Source: Anthoceros angustus (Eukaryota; Streptophyta; Anthocerotopsida; Anthocerotales; Anthocerotaceae). Taken from it: a DNA stretch of 64,000 nucleotides. Shown here piece by piece: positions 45,730 through 55,647 of this stretch. The translations under genes were made by a program, and so were the position numbers. Numbering within the stretch: position 1 is the first letter of the stretch; each line of letters starts with the position of its first letter. The DNA lies in the NCBI GenBank assembly GCA_010909165.1, contig VJWM01000172.1, positions 1 through 64,000 on the forward strand. Reading direction: 5' to 3'. The notes below the pieces were generated by a model. It worked only from the letters and a program-made list of their open reading frames with translations, was not told the DNA's origin and ran no database searches.

Positions 45730-46260
45730 AACGTGCTTGTGGGACGACCACACCAGGGGTGTGCGAATATTTTGAATCATGAGCCGGAGCAAGGTTGAAT
45801 GTGGCTTGAGGTGGAGTGTGAAGATGGCGACGTGCGAGAAGGAAAATTGGCATTTAGGGCTGGAAACGGCTTTTGTTGAAGTCCCACCTTGCAGCGCTGT
45901 CCACAAGAGAGAACTCCTAGCCTGTAGGGCAATGGACGCGCATTGCCTGAAAAAAGCCATCACACAAGAAAAGGGGGAGACCAACCGCATTCCTGCGGCT
46001 GTGGTAGGCTTTAGCACAGGCCTTGATGAACCTGGAGAAATCCTTGCCCATGGCCCCGTGAGTCTCGGTGGCAAGGGGGATGAAGGCCTGGCCCTTCTTG
46101 CATGGGCGAGTACTTGTGAACCTTCGTTGTCGCGCATCTCTCTGCCACTCAACCTGGAGGGTTGATGATGATGTGCTTGCAGATGGTGTCCCAGGCAAGG
46201 TCTATTATGACCACATCCACAATAGAAACCTGATCCCTCCTTCGCCATCGAGAACATGAC
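45730..46260 (-). pseudogene. Repeat-derived coding fragment (copy of 37.6-kb fragment)
   Basis: Minus-strand frame 46,198-45,917 with CKKGQAFIPLATETHGAMG and DFSRFIKACAKAYHSRRNA, then LFLCDGFFQAM. The homologue at 37,610-37,930 is on the other strand and more decayed. Possibly the region C-terminal to a retroelement reverse transcriptase. Uncertain. Confidence 0.35.
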
Positions 46261-47085
46261 GTCGGGGATGGCGTGATGCGTAGTAATGCGCTGCCCGCCA
46301 GCTGGAGAGCGAGGGGCTACGGCGGCAGGTCTAAACAGAGCAGGCCAAAGGTTGGACTAAACCCAGGCAGAACCTCATCGCGGTAGAAAAAGAAGCCTGT
46401 GCGACTCAAAATACCTTGATACAAGGTCGCGCTAGAAGCCATGAACCTGCTCCCTTCCCCGAGCAAGAGCGGAGGCGAGCTTGAGCTGGTTACTAATTTG
46501 GGATGCCTTCCGAATGCAGTAAAAGACTGACATGGCTTTGCACTACCACCCAATTCGGCCCACCTTTTGGCGTGGGCTTCTGGCCTCCCTCCATGAGAAG
46601 CACTATGGGCATGTGCAGCTGGCTCTGCTCTTGGATTCCTCCATTCCTTGACAGCCCGTCCGCTGAGAACGAGGACGAATGCGGCATGACCGCCCTAGCC
46701 TCAGAGGATAGGACACCCCTAGCCAATCTTAACCAGGCAGTGCAGGGGGATACCTAGGTTTTCTACACTGAGACTCAGGTTGTGCAAGGGGACACCCAGC
46801 TTGTGCATGCTGATGAAACTCTGGCTGTCAAGAATGACAGCATGCGGGGGACCGCACTGTAGACTTGTGCTGTGCATGTGTACCTAACCACGGACGTAAC
46901 TAGAAGATGTGGTGGAAGTGCCTAGCAAGGATGGTGAGGAAGTGACCACTATGGCAGTGGCTTTGCAGAGTGGTATGGATGTGGCCACTTGTGCTGGTGT
47001 TGCAATGGCTGATTATGGCTGCCTGATTATCACAGTAGAGAGGCCTAGGTATTTGTTGTTGTTCCCCCAACTCCAATAGTTATAG
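46261..47085. other. No gene recognised
   Basis: Plus-strand frames near 46,500-46,860 are acidic and repetitive (VQGDT and related phrases) but broken. No family assigned. Confidence 0.35.
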
Positions 47086-47087
47086 TA

Positions 47088-47765
47088 ACTGCCAAATACC
47101 TTCCTTCCCTGCTTGAGTTAAGGAACAATATTCTACTTCTGTCGAGCTAAGAGCTACAACCTGTTGCCCTTGCTGTTCCAGCTAGTAGTTGTGCCCCTAA
47201 GCAGGTAGACATAGGTGCTAGTGCTTTTCCTATCATTAAGGTTTCCGGCCCGATCGGCGTCACTGAAACCTACGAGCTGGAGAGGCTCGTCCTACTTGAT
47301 GTGTGATTGATATAAAAGTCCCATATCTGAAGTGGCCCTAAGGTATCTAAACACACGTTTAACAACCTTCTAATGGTCCTGTATGGGATTAGCCAGGAAT
47401 TGAGATAAAGCTCCCACAAGATATATAAGGCTTCCTACGGCTGAGGAGCAAAGCTCCCACAAGATATATAAGGCTTCCTACGGCTGAGGAGCAAAGCTCC
47501 CACAAGCTATATAAGGCTTCCTACGGCTGAGGAGCAGGGAAACTCATTGGTATTGGAGTATTAATCATGTAGCTCCTCGGCTACGCTAAGTTTCTAATAT
47601 TTTGTACTTAGTTAAAATCTATTTTTGATTGGTGGATGAATAGGCTTCTTTCTACCATTTCTCTGTCTAAGGTCTCCAATTCCTAGATAGTAAGGTAGGT
47701 CCTTGCATGTGATTCTAACAAACCTTTTTGAAAGCATTTACCTGGTATATTCGAATATGTCCTTC
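47088..47765 (-). pseudogene. Module B copia remnant, second copy
   Basis: Diverged copy of 27,790-28,400, sharing CTGCCAAATACCTTCCTTCC and the following reverse-transcriptase tail. It is more decayed and contains a 43-bp triplication. It runs directly into module C. Confidence 0.75.
47408..47536 (+). repeat. 43-bp unit repeated three times
   Basis: AAGCTCCCACAAGATATATA... units at 47,408-47,450, 47,451-47,493 and 47,494-47,536. The third has one change (GCTATATA). The other copy of module B has a single unit, so it expanded here. Confidence 0.93.
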
Positions 47766-47775
47766 GACTATGTCC

Positions 47776-48502
47776 TTCGACAATATCAGGCGCAACAGTA
47801 CTCAGTCCAGACACATACAATCAAGTATCAGGCTGATGGGTGGCCTGGCCTGGCCTATGATGGTATGTTCCAGTACACGGACGTCAGTATTCAGACATGC
47901 CTCTCTACCATCAGCAAGACTGTACAACAAACACAACGATGCAAACTCGAGCACTGACTAGCCAGGTACCTGAGGAGCAGCAATCTTCCAGTAGCTGCAT
48001 ACACACATATATGAAGACGATACGAACACAGTAAAAGAGAAGTTGGGGGGTCGCTTCCTTTCACAGTCTCACTGCACCAAGGGACCCAGGGCTAGAGCCC
48101 GTGCAGTCCATTGCCATAGTTGTTACAAGATCGGGGTCGGATGTTATAGCCATCCCTCACTCAAAAGATCAGAGCCTTCTTAAACTTGAGGCCACCTCCC
48201 ATCTCGAGGTGCCGTGACTTTCAGAAACATCCCGTCTGATCGGATGCTTCGCTAAATCTAGGAGTGAAGTCAACAAACATCCAGAGCCATGGATTTTATC
48301 CTAAGCCAAACCCCTACCTAACAGTCCATATGCAAATCAGCCTGGTGTGAGCCCTTTACCTTCTCTCAGATTTAGGTGCCGGTTGCAAGCTTTAGATACT
48401 GGAAAGGAGAGAAGCACTCAATTGCCATTTGCTTACTGAGCTCCTGCTCTCCAAAAACCATCCAGATGCTTTGTTCTCTCAAGCTCCGTGCTTCAGTAGA
48501 TG
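47776..48502. repeat. Module C, second copy, non-coding part
   Basis: Matches 32,797-33,494. It should be the 3' flank of the family C gene that follows on the minus strand. Confidence 0.8.
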
Positions 48503-49890
48503 TCAGAGATCACGTGTAAGACCCATTGCTATGAACGTCGAAAAGATCAAGTCACGCACCTCTGGTTTGTTCCCCACACCTACTAAATGGAGCAGTCCAG
48601 TCTTGTCCTTCCGGCTGTGCTCGTACAAGGCCAGCACCTCCTCTGTCTCCTCTACGAAACATACATAAGTGGTGAAGACTCTGTCCTTTCTACCCCGCAG
48701 ACGCAGCCGTCCGACTCCCTCACTGCGGAGCCCTAGGATGGTTATGTGCCTGAAAACAAGGAAGACATCATACTCACAATGTTTCCTCCCGTCCTTCTTC
48801 AAGTGGTCAATCAGTAACAAGCTGCCAGCTCGACGCGTGTCTACACTGTGTCCGGTCAAGGCGCTGGTCACCGTCCCCTGCAAGGAACTACCGGAGAAGA
48901 TGAAGGCGTTCATCTCCTTGCTGCCTGAAATGTTTTGCTTCTCGTCTGGATGGCGGATATCATATGTTCCTCCCATTGCGTTTTCTAAGCTCGCCGACAT
49001 CCTTGTTTCTTTGCCGGACTTTGGATCGTTGAGCCATGTATTCACAGTGTATACCCGCCTCTGGCTGGAGTCTGAGACGGTGAACGAAACCTCTTTCCCT
49101 TTCCTGATTTTGGATTCCAGGTTTCCGCGCGCCACCAGTTCCAGCTTGTTCACCCCAGCCGACGAATCTCGCAAAAACTCCGACTCCTGAATATGCTGCT
49201 GCGACGACCCTGTACCCTGCCGCTGAAAACGGAAAGACCCATTTCAGCTACCAGCTCATTAGGGCTGCCAAGGGAGATGAGCAACACGTACATACCCGCA
49301 GGAAGGTGGAAAGATCATCTGCCATCTTCTTCGTCTCGTCTGAAATGCGTTGCACGCTCTGTGCGCGCAGTGCGGACAGAAGTCGGATTCCATGACACCG
49401 CAACAGGCAGTTCATGAGTGTCATTGTGAATCCTCTGTATGGCCCCTTAGCGGAAAAAGCAACCGCCGAGGAGAACGTTTTGGATGCAGATATCCTGGCC
49501 CTGAGCAGCAGCCGCTCCCTCTCCGCGTCATCGTTGGAATGGCTCTGCAAGTTACAAGCTTAGCAAGCGCTTGGTGCTCCAGAAAGCAAGCTAATTCCAA
49601 TTTGTGATCTGGACGGTTTCACAGCCTTCACCTTGCAGAGGTTGAGTTGATCACGCAGGTGCAAAATCGATTCGTTGAAGGCTACATAGCTTGGCCGCAC
49701 GTATTCTTCGCCGGAGTCTATCAAAGTGCTCAGGAATGGAAGAGCTTCCGACAATGTGGAAAGGATATCTGCCACATGCGTCTCGGCAACCACTTGCATT
49801 GCCATCTTCGACGGAGATGGGCACCATGCCCTCACGATGGCCAGAGCACTTTCATTCTGAAGGTTTCTCCCGTGGATAAAGCTTTCCTGT
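48503..49890 (-). CDS. Family C gene, best copy; uncharacterised protein
   Basis: Three exons with consensus borders on the minus strand. Exon 1 (visible from about 49,890 to 49,632, donor GTGAAG) has VADILSTLSEALPFLSTLI and SILHLRDQLNLCKV. Exon 2 (49,544-49,296, 83 codons) starts SHSNDDAERERLLLRARI and contains a run of hydrophobic helix. Exon 3 (49,222-48,503) has KEVSFTVSDSSQRRVYTVNT, HCEYDVFLVFRHITILGL and ends at TAG or TGA after MGLTRDL. The sum is about 410 residues: helical N-terminal half, strand-rich C-terminal half. The start is not fixed; a stop precedes LTKLQESF upstream. Partial copies occur at 885-1,036, 33,495-33,945 and 54,740-55,290. No family or function is recognised. Confidence 0.6.
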
Positions 49891-50560
49891 AGCTTTGTCA
49901 GTCAGGCTTTGACGGGGTCTTCCTTTTTTGCCCGCAAGTGACGCACGATGTGGACAGCCTGAGAATTATGCGCTTGGGATAGGGCTCCGCATGCAGCTGG
50001 AGCAGAGACTGACAGGATTCATGCCTTCAAAACTCACACTCTCTCCTTTCGAGGACTCACTCCCTCTCGAGGAGAGGTCTTTTAAGGACTCACTAACAGA
50101 GTCCCTGCTCTTTTAAGATCTGACTCTCCTATCCTCATCGAGCAAGGCCAGTCCGAGCAGTCGCATGGGAACCAGGAAGGGTTGCAGAGGGTCCGGGCAC
50201 CCATCATCCACATCAGCATGGGTGTGCGTTATGAAGCCATGTCTGTCTCTGAACTCGCTTCACATTTAAGCAACCGTGCGCGGGGTTGCTGCTGTTGCCC
50301 AGGGCGTTTTCCCTTTAAAAGCAACTTATTTTGTTTCAACATAAGGCCTGCAGCGCACACTTGTCTGCCAAGGAGTAAGTCTAACTTGTCCCTTGCTCTA
50401 GCCCTTATATATCCCGCAGCTTGATCTCAACTAGACAATTATTAAATCTAAGATTCTTAAATACCACTAGGAATTCTTACAGACGACATCACTAAGAGTC
50501 CTCTTTAGGCAGCTCTTCATTTGTGGCTGTAGCAATTCTTCTAAGAAGAGATTGCATGAA
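49891..50560. other. No gene recognised
   Basis: Presumed upstream flank of the family C gene, with no motif-bearing frame. Confidence 0.35.
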
Positions 50561-50565
50561 GAAGA

Positions 50566-51120
50566 AGAAGAATTTTATTTAAGTCCACTAAGGACGATTT
50601 CCGTTATGGGACTTGGTACTTAACAACTTGTACCATGGTGTGCTAAGCTACTTGCACCAAGGGCATCTACTCCCTTTATGACCCCATCTAAGTACCAATC
50701 TAAGTTCAGGATACTTAATCACAGCGTTCTTATAAATGTGTGTCACACATGAAACATGCAACACATGCATCTTCTCAACAGGCTACTAATTTAACTTTTT
50801 ATCTTTCAATCTTTCATCTGTCTACCTTATTTCACCAATCCCATTACTAGAACTGTGGAAAGGGTTTCACATTCCAACAGCAATTTTATTTCACTTAATC
50901 AAGTTCTCCCTTTCCTAATTTCCTAAGGCCATTTGGACACATTTATAAGAACACTGTGATTAAGCATCATGAGCTTGGATCGGTACTTAGATGGGGTGCC
51001 TAAAGGAAGTGGATGCCCTTGTGCAAGAAACTTAGGCACACCATGATACAAGTTGTTAAGTACCAAGTCCCATGACGGAAATCCGTCCTTAGTGGACTTA
51101 AATAAAATTCTTCTTCTTCA
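50566..51120. mobile_element. Foldback/MITE-like element
   Basis: The arms 50,566-50,745 and 50,935-51,120 are inverted copies of each other: the left arm has GAATTTTATTTAAGTCCACTAAGGACG and the right arm its reverse complement, continuing through GGGACTTGGTACTTAACAACTTGTACCATGGTGTG. The loop is about 190 bp without coding capacity. A 25-30-bp end segment is repeated again just outside at about 51,127-51,155. This is typical of a non-autonomous DNA element. The target duplication was not resolved. Confidence 0.8.
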
Positions 51121-51362
51121 TCATCGTTAAATAAAATTCTTCTTCTTCATCGTTCATATGTACACGTTTTACTTTGAAACTGCTCTTGTACGGCAGGACC
51201 GTTTGGGGAAGAAGGATGGCAGGTGCGGGCAGTCCAGTAGTCGGTCACTAAAGTTCGTGGTTCGGACGGGCTTTAGGATTTAGGGTTAGCTCCAGCTAAC
51301 CATGTCACCTCTGTGCAAGCACAGGAGCCCTGAAACCAGGTACTAAGATGCTTCATTCTCAG

Positions 51363-51425
51363 GATGGGGGTAAGCGTGGAGGTGCCCATTGGCAGCAGCC
51401 TGATGGACATGTACGCCAAGAGCGA
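51363..51425 (+). pseudogene. PPR motif relic
   Basis: Twenty codons, MGVSVEVPIGSSLMDMYAKS, match the end and start of adjacent PPR motifs (pattern GSSLMDMYAK). Unrelated sequence lies on both sides. Confidence 0.55.
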
Positions 51426-51479
51426 TCATGTAGGCCTGCTGCCTGCGGTTTCATCATGCCAACTCCTGCTTTGTGACTT

Positions 51480-53215
51480 GGTGGCATTTCCTCCTGCAAT
51501 GCCGTTGTATACGGATAGAGCCTGGGCCATCATACTTGCTGGACCTGACGCATTGGTTGGAAGAAGCATTGTTGTACCCTGAGACGAAACAAGAACATAT
51601 AAAAAATGCCGCCTCACAGATGTCCAAGGCAGCGTATCACCGGTGTCCAAGCAAGCGGCAGCGCAGGTAGAGGGATTCCAGGAACGTGTGCCGACAAAAA
51701 TTAACACATACCTCTTGGGCAATTTTACCACAGGCGAGCAGGTATTGCTCTGCGATTCTCAAGTATGCAGCCTGTTATAAAACACACATCAGTTCCTACA
51801 CACTGTGAGCCAAATGTCATGCCATATACATGCTTCAATCGATCCTGTGACGATCATTGCTGCGCTCTTCAACACAAAACACACTCAGTTCAAAAATTGA
51901 ACACACTCCCAGTTCAAGAATTGGTTTATGGTTTAGAGTTCAATTCAACCTCAGCACCACCATCGGCTCTGGTAGGAAGAGATAGCTCCTTTAAACCCTT
52001 TGCTGTTGCCTCAGCTTTTGCAAAAATAGCTTCAGCCCTCCCCTGCAATTCATGCAATAACAATGTCTCCTAATATGAATTCAAGTTCAAACATGCATAC
52101 ATCCTTCCATTGTGTGCAATATGTCCTCACCTCGAGCTTGGTTGACTTGATCTGTCATGGCAGTTTCAGATTCCAAGATGATAGAGTTCTTTGATGCATG
52201 AGCTCGATTTATTTGTGCTTGCCTCTCTCCTGTTTGCAGGTATGTCACTACGTAAATTTGCTGACCATCTAAGGCTGAAAACAGTACTGGGACCAAAATG
52301 AGGACCACATACCCTCAGACTCCAGCACCTGAGCTCGCTTTCGTCATTCTGCTTCAGCCTGCATCTCCATAGCTGCTCGTATTCCAGGAGGGGCCGATAA
52401 GTCCCCTGCAGGCAGAACTTCCTATGAATGGCACATCCACCTGCTTGTCATGCTCATGTGAGGCTGAAACGTAAAAAAACCACTGTCAATCATCATGCCT
52501 CATGTGGAGTCAATTATCTTATGAATTTCATATCGAAGACACGTGAGGCCCCAGTCGGTGGCTGCTTCATTGATTGATGTTTGCACAGGACAATACCCAA
52601 TCAGAGCTGCATAAGGTAATAGCTGGAAAACCATCACTGAGCCAAGTGTCCTCTGCAATTCAAGGCCAACCCAATGCCTTGATTCAACATCTCTCTCTCC
52701 TCAAACATCTTATCAGCGTGATCTTCCCAAGTTCACTCCTCATGATGGTTTCTGCGAGCTGTATGATTGCGTACTTAGGATTTTCCACTCCATATGCTGC
52801 CTTTATTGGGTCAACAACCTGATAACATCCACATCAGTCTCTACCTCTTTCACAGGAGTCCCAATCCAAGTACTGATCTTGCTCACTCGTACTATCAGGA
52901 ACCAGCAAGTCTCAAAACGCATCCAGCTATGCCTGGTTCTAGAAAGCCAGAAAGCAATAACGACTAAAGGCAGTACCTTTACATAAAGAACACCACCGAT
53001 GGATATGCTGACATTGTCTTTCGTAATGGCTGTCTGATCATGAATAGGGATGCCTTCTTTCTTCAGGGAATGTACGTAGGCAATTCTATCCACGATGGGA
53101 ATCAAGAAATGTATGCCCGATCCGAGGGTCGTCAAGTATTTCCCAAATCGCTCCACAACCAAGGCCCCCTTCTCTGGCACTATCCGAATCCCCCAGCTCA
53201 ACGGAGTTCTCTCTT
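51480..53215 (-). pseudogene. SLP2: Stomatin-like protein 2 (mitochondrial SPFH), unprocessed pseudogene
   Basis: Plant SLPs are inner-membrane scaffold proteins of mitochondria with an SPFH/Band-7 domain. Exon 2 (about 53,201-52,977) has [40 protein letters not shown] and [18 protein letters not shown]. Exon 3 starts at 52,818 with [20 protein letters not shown]; one base is missing near 52,714 in the LDKMFEER block. The next exons give INEAATDWGLTCLRYEI (about 52,570-52,530), RAAMEMQAEAE then TGA (52,344-52,346) in place of an Arg codon, QAQINRAHASKNSIILESE, EAIFAKAEATAKGL, LRIAEQYLLACGKIA and GTTMLLPTNASGPASMMAQA. Introns remain, so this is a decayed genomic copy. Exon 1 (presequence) may lie at 53,460-53,760 but is uncertain. 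Confidence 0.85.
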
Positions 53216-54107
53216 TACGCCTTCAAGGAAACCAGGAATTTAGACAACACTCCTTACAATTCCACCATCAGTGCAGCTAACAATGCCCTTTCTTCACAAG
53301 TCAACCCCCAAACCACGAGACTACGTGATGAACCAGACCCGGACCCGATATACAACCCACAAATCAGATGATAGTATGAAATCAGATCCCCGTTGCAGGC
53401 TCAAGGAATTGCTCAGTTCCATAACCTGCCCTTCCCACTCAGAGCATAACGATATCACCCAGAACCTAAGCTCACCAGTAGGTGTAGGTGTAGCGCTCCG
53501 GATCTCGGCGGAACGACCGAACTCCCCCCAACGCTGTCCCCAGCACAAGCTGGACGAACTGCTGGCAGCAGATTCGTGCAGAACAAGCCCCCAATCCATG
53601 CGGCCCGGTTCTTCTTCCTCATCGGCGAGCTCTGCAGCCACTGATTTTCAGTCCTTCCCGCCAAGCTGCAGAGTCGTGATACGGATTAGGGTTTGGGTGC
53701 GTTTTCAGCACTCCTTGACACCGGTAATCGGTCCCCGGCAACCGCACGAGCGCAATGGCCAAGGAGCCAGCGGCCGCGGCCTTCACGACTGCGGCTGCTG
53801 TGTGAAGCGTGAATCGCGAAGCGTGAGACGTTAAGCCTGAAGCGAGAGCGGAGCGTGAAGCTGGGATCCTCCCTCCGCCCACGTAACGGGTAGCACTCGT
53901 TTGGAGAGACATGGTGCTTCTTGACCAAGCCCACACAAGACTTGTCTCACACGAAGTTGCCCAGCCGTCGCTCCTGAATCTCAGCAGATTGAAGCTGCTT
54001 GCCCTGATGCAAAGCTACAACAGCAGCACTGGCTTCAGCACAGCTCCCTGCTGCTGTTCTGTTAACAGCATTCGTGCACTAAGCGCGAGGGATTCCTGAC
54101 CAACAGG
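53216..54107. other. Upstream region of the SLP2 copy
   Basis: Minus-strand frames at 53,460-53,760 could hold the first exon and presequence (basic, Ala/Arg/Ser-rich). From about 53,930 the sequence resembles the flank of module C (32,500 region). Confidence 0.3.
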
Positions 54108-54440
54108 TTGAGGTGTTTGAGGGATTGCCTGAAAAGAGGTGGTTGCCTGGAATGCACTCATGGCGGGATACACCCGTCAAGGAGACGTAGCACGCGCAAC
54201 AGCACTCAGTCCAGTCACATACAACCATGTGCCAGGCTGATGGGTGGCCTGGCCTGGCCTAGGATGGTCTGTTCCAGTAAACAGACATCAGTTACCATCA
54301 GCTACACTGTACAACAAACACAACGATGGAAACTCAAGCACTGATTAGCCAGGTAGCTGAGGAGCAGCAATCTTCCAGTAGCTGCATACAGAGACGAAGA
54401 CGATACCAACACAGCAAAGGAGAAGGTGGAGTAAATTTGG
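54108..54440. repeat. Module C, short diverged copy
   Basis: Shares with 32,740-33,030 and 47,780-48,040 the segments AGGTGTTTGAGG, CACTCATGGCGGGATACA, GAGGAGCAGCAATCTTCCAG and the GACGATACCAACACA end. Confidence 0.75.
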
Positions 54441-54469
54441 CAGGTCACGACTCCACTTATACCATCAGC

Positions 54470-55290
54470 TCAGCTTGGCGTTGGCGCAAAGGTTGAGCTG
54501 ATTGCACAGGTGCAAAATCAATTCTCTTAGGACTAAATGGAGGCCGCATGTAGGCCTCGTCGGAGTCGATCCAAGATCTCAGGGCGCGTCTCGGCAACCT
54601 CTACGACTGCCGATGGCCCTTCCCTGGATCAAGCTTCCCTAGAGCTTTGTGCGTCAGTCTTTGACGCGGGGCCATTTTTTTTGGCCTCAAGTAACGCCTT
54701 GCCGCTAACCATGGAAAAAACAACACTTCAGCTACCAGCTTATTAGGGCTGCCAAGGGAGACTAGCAACAGGCACGTACCCGGAGGAAGGTGGAAAAATC
54801 ATGTGCCAGTCCGTGTGGACTGTTATGGAGATTGTAAACCAGGGAGAAGGTTTTGGATGCAGATATCCTTGCCCTGAGCAACAGCCGCTGCCTGTCCGCT
54901 TCATCGTCGACATGGTTCTGCAAGTTACAAGCTTAGCAAGCCAGAGTAGCAAACCCTTGTTGCTCCAGATAGCAAGCCACTTCAAACTTGTAATCTGGAA
55001 GCTTTGCTCAGCCTTCACCTTGCAAAGGTTGAGTTGATTGCACAGGTGTAAGATCGATTCCCGTAGGACTACATAGCTGGACCGCATGTATGCCTCGCCG
55101 GAGTTGATCGAAAGGCTCAGGCAAGGAAGAGCTTCCGAAAACGTGGAGAATACGTCTGGCACATTCGTCCTGGCAACCACTAGGATTGGCGTCCTGCAGA
55201 GCTTCAAAGGAGATGTGCTGCAGAGCTTCACTTGTGTTACGATGAGCTGCAGAGCTTCACCTATGTTACGATGTGGTGATCATGCTCTCA
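54470..55290 (-). pseudogene. Family C gene fragments (exons 1 and 2)
   Basis: The minus strand 55,231-55,010 gives VFSTFSEALPCLSLSINSGE and SILHLCNQLNLCKVKA, the exon 1 equivalent with the donor kept. About 54,915-54,770 gives DDEADRQRLLLRARISAS and DFSTFLR, a shortened exon 2. A second partial exon 1 end lies near 54,530-54,480. The last exon is missing. A 29-30-bp tandem repeat (CTGCAGAGCTTCAC...) sits at about 55,196-55,265. Confidence 0.7.
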
Positions 55291-55647
55291 CCATGGCGCT
55301 TCCGTGGCTAAAGCTTCCCTGTAGCTTTGTGCGTCAGGCTTTGACGGGAGGCTTTCCCTTTGACGGGGGTCTATCTCTTTGGCCTTGAGTAACGTAACAT
55401 GTGGATCACTGGATATGGCGTACCACATCGGTCTCTTCAGAAGCCTCCCAGAAACCAAAACGAGGTCTTTCGCTTTGGCCTCAAGTAACGTGAAACGTGG
55501 ATATGGTCCACAACATCAGCCTCTTGAGCACTGGTAGATACATGTAAGGTCAGGGTGCGTAGAGTGTCCATGTGCGTGTGTAGAAGAAGACGAAGAAGAA
55601 GAAGATCCCAAAGGCCTGTGGGCCCCATGGTACATTACTAATTGTAT
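55291..55647. other. Upstream region of the PPR gene
   Basis: No coding sequence recognised. A short GAAGAAGACGAAGAAGAAGAAG purine tract is at about 55,585. Confidence 0.35.

Noticed and set aside
47408-47536. Regulatory or satellite array
   Set aside because: Only three 43-bp units within a dead copia fragment; the sister copy has one unit. Simple slippage explains it.
48503-49222. Actinoporin- or pore-forming-like assignment for the family C C-terminal half
   Set aside because: Only general strand-rich composition suggested it; no diagnostic motif was seen.
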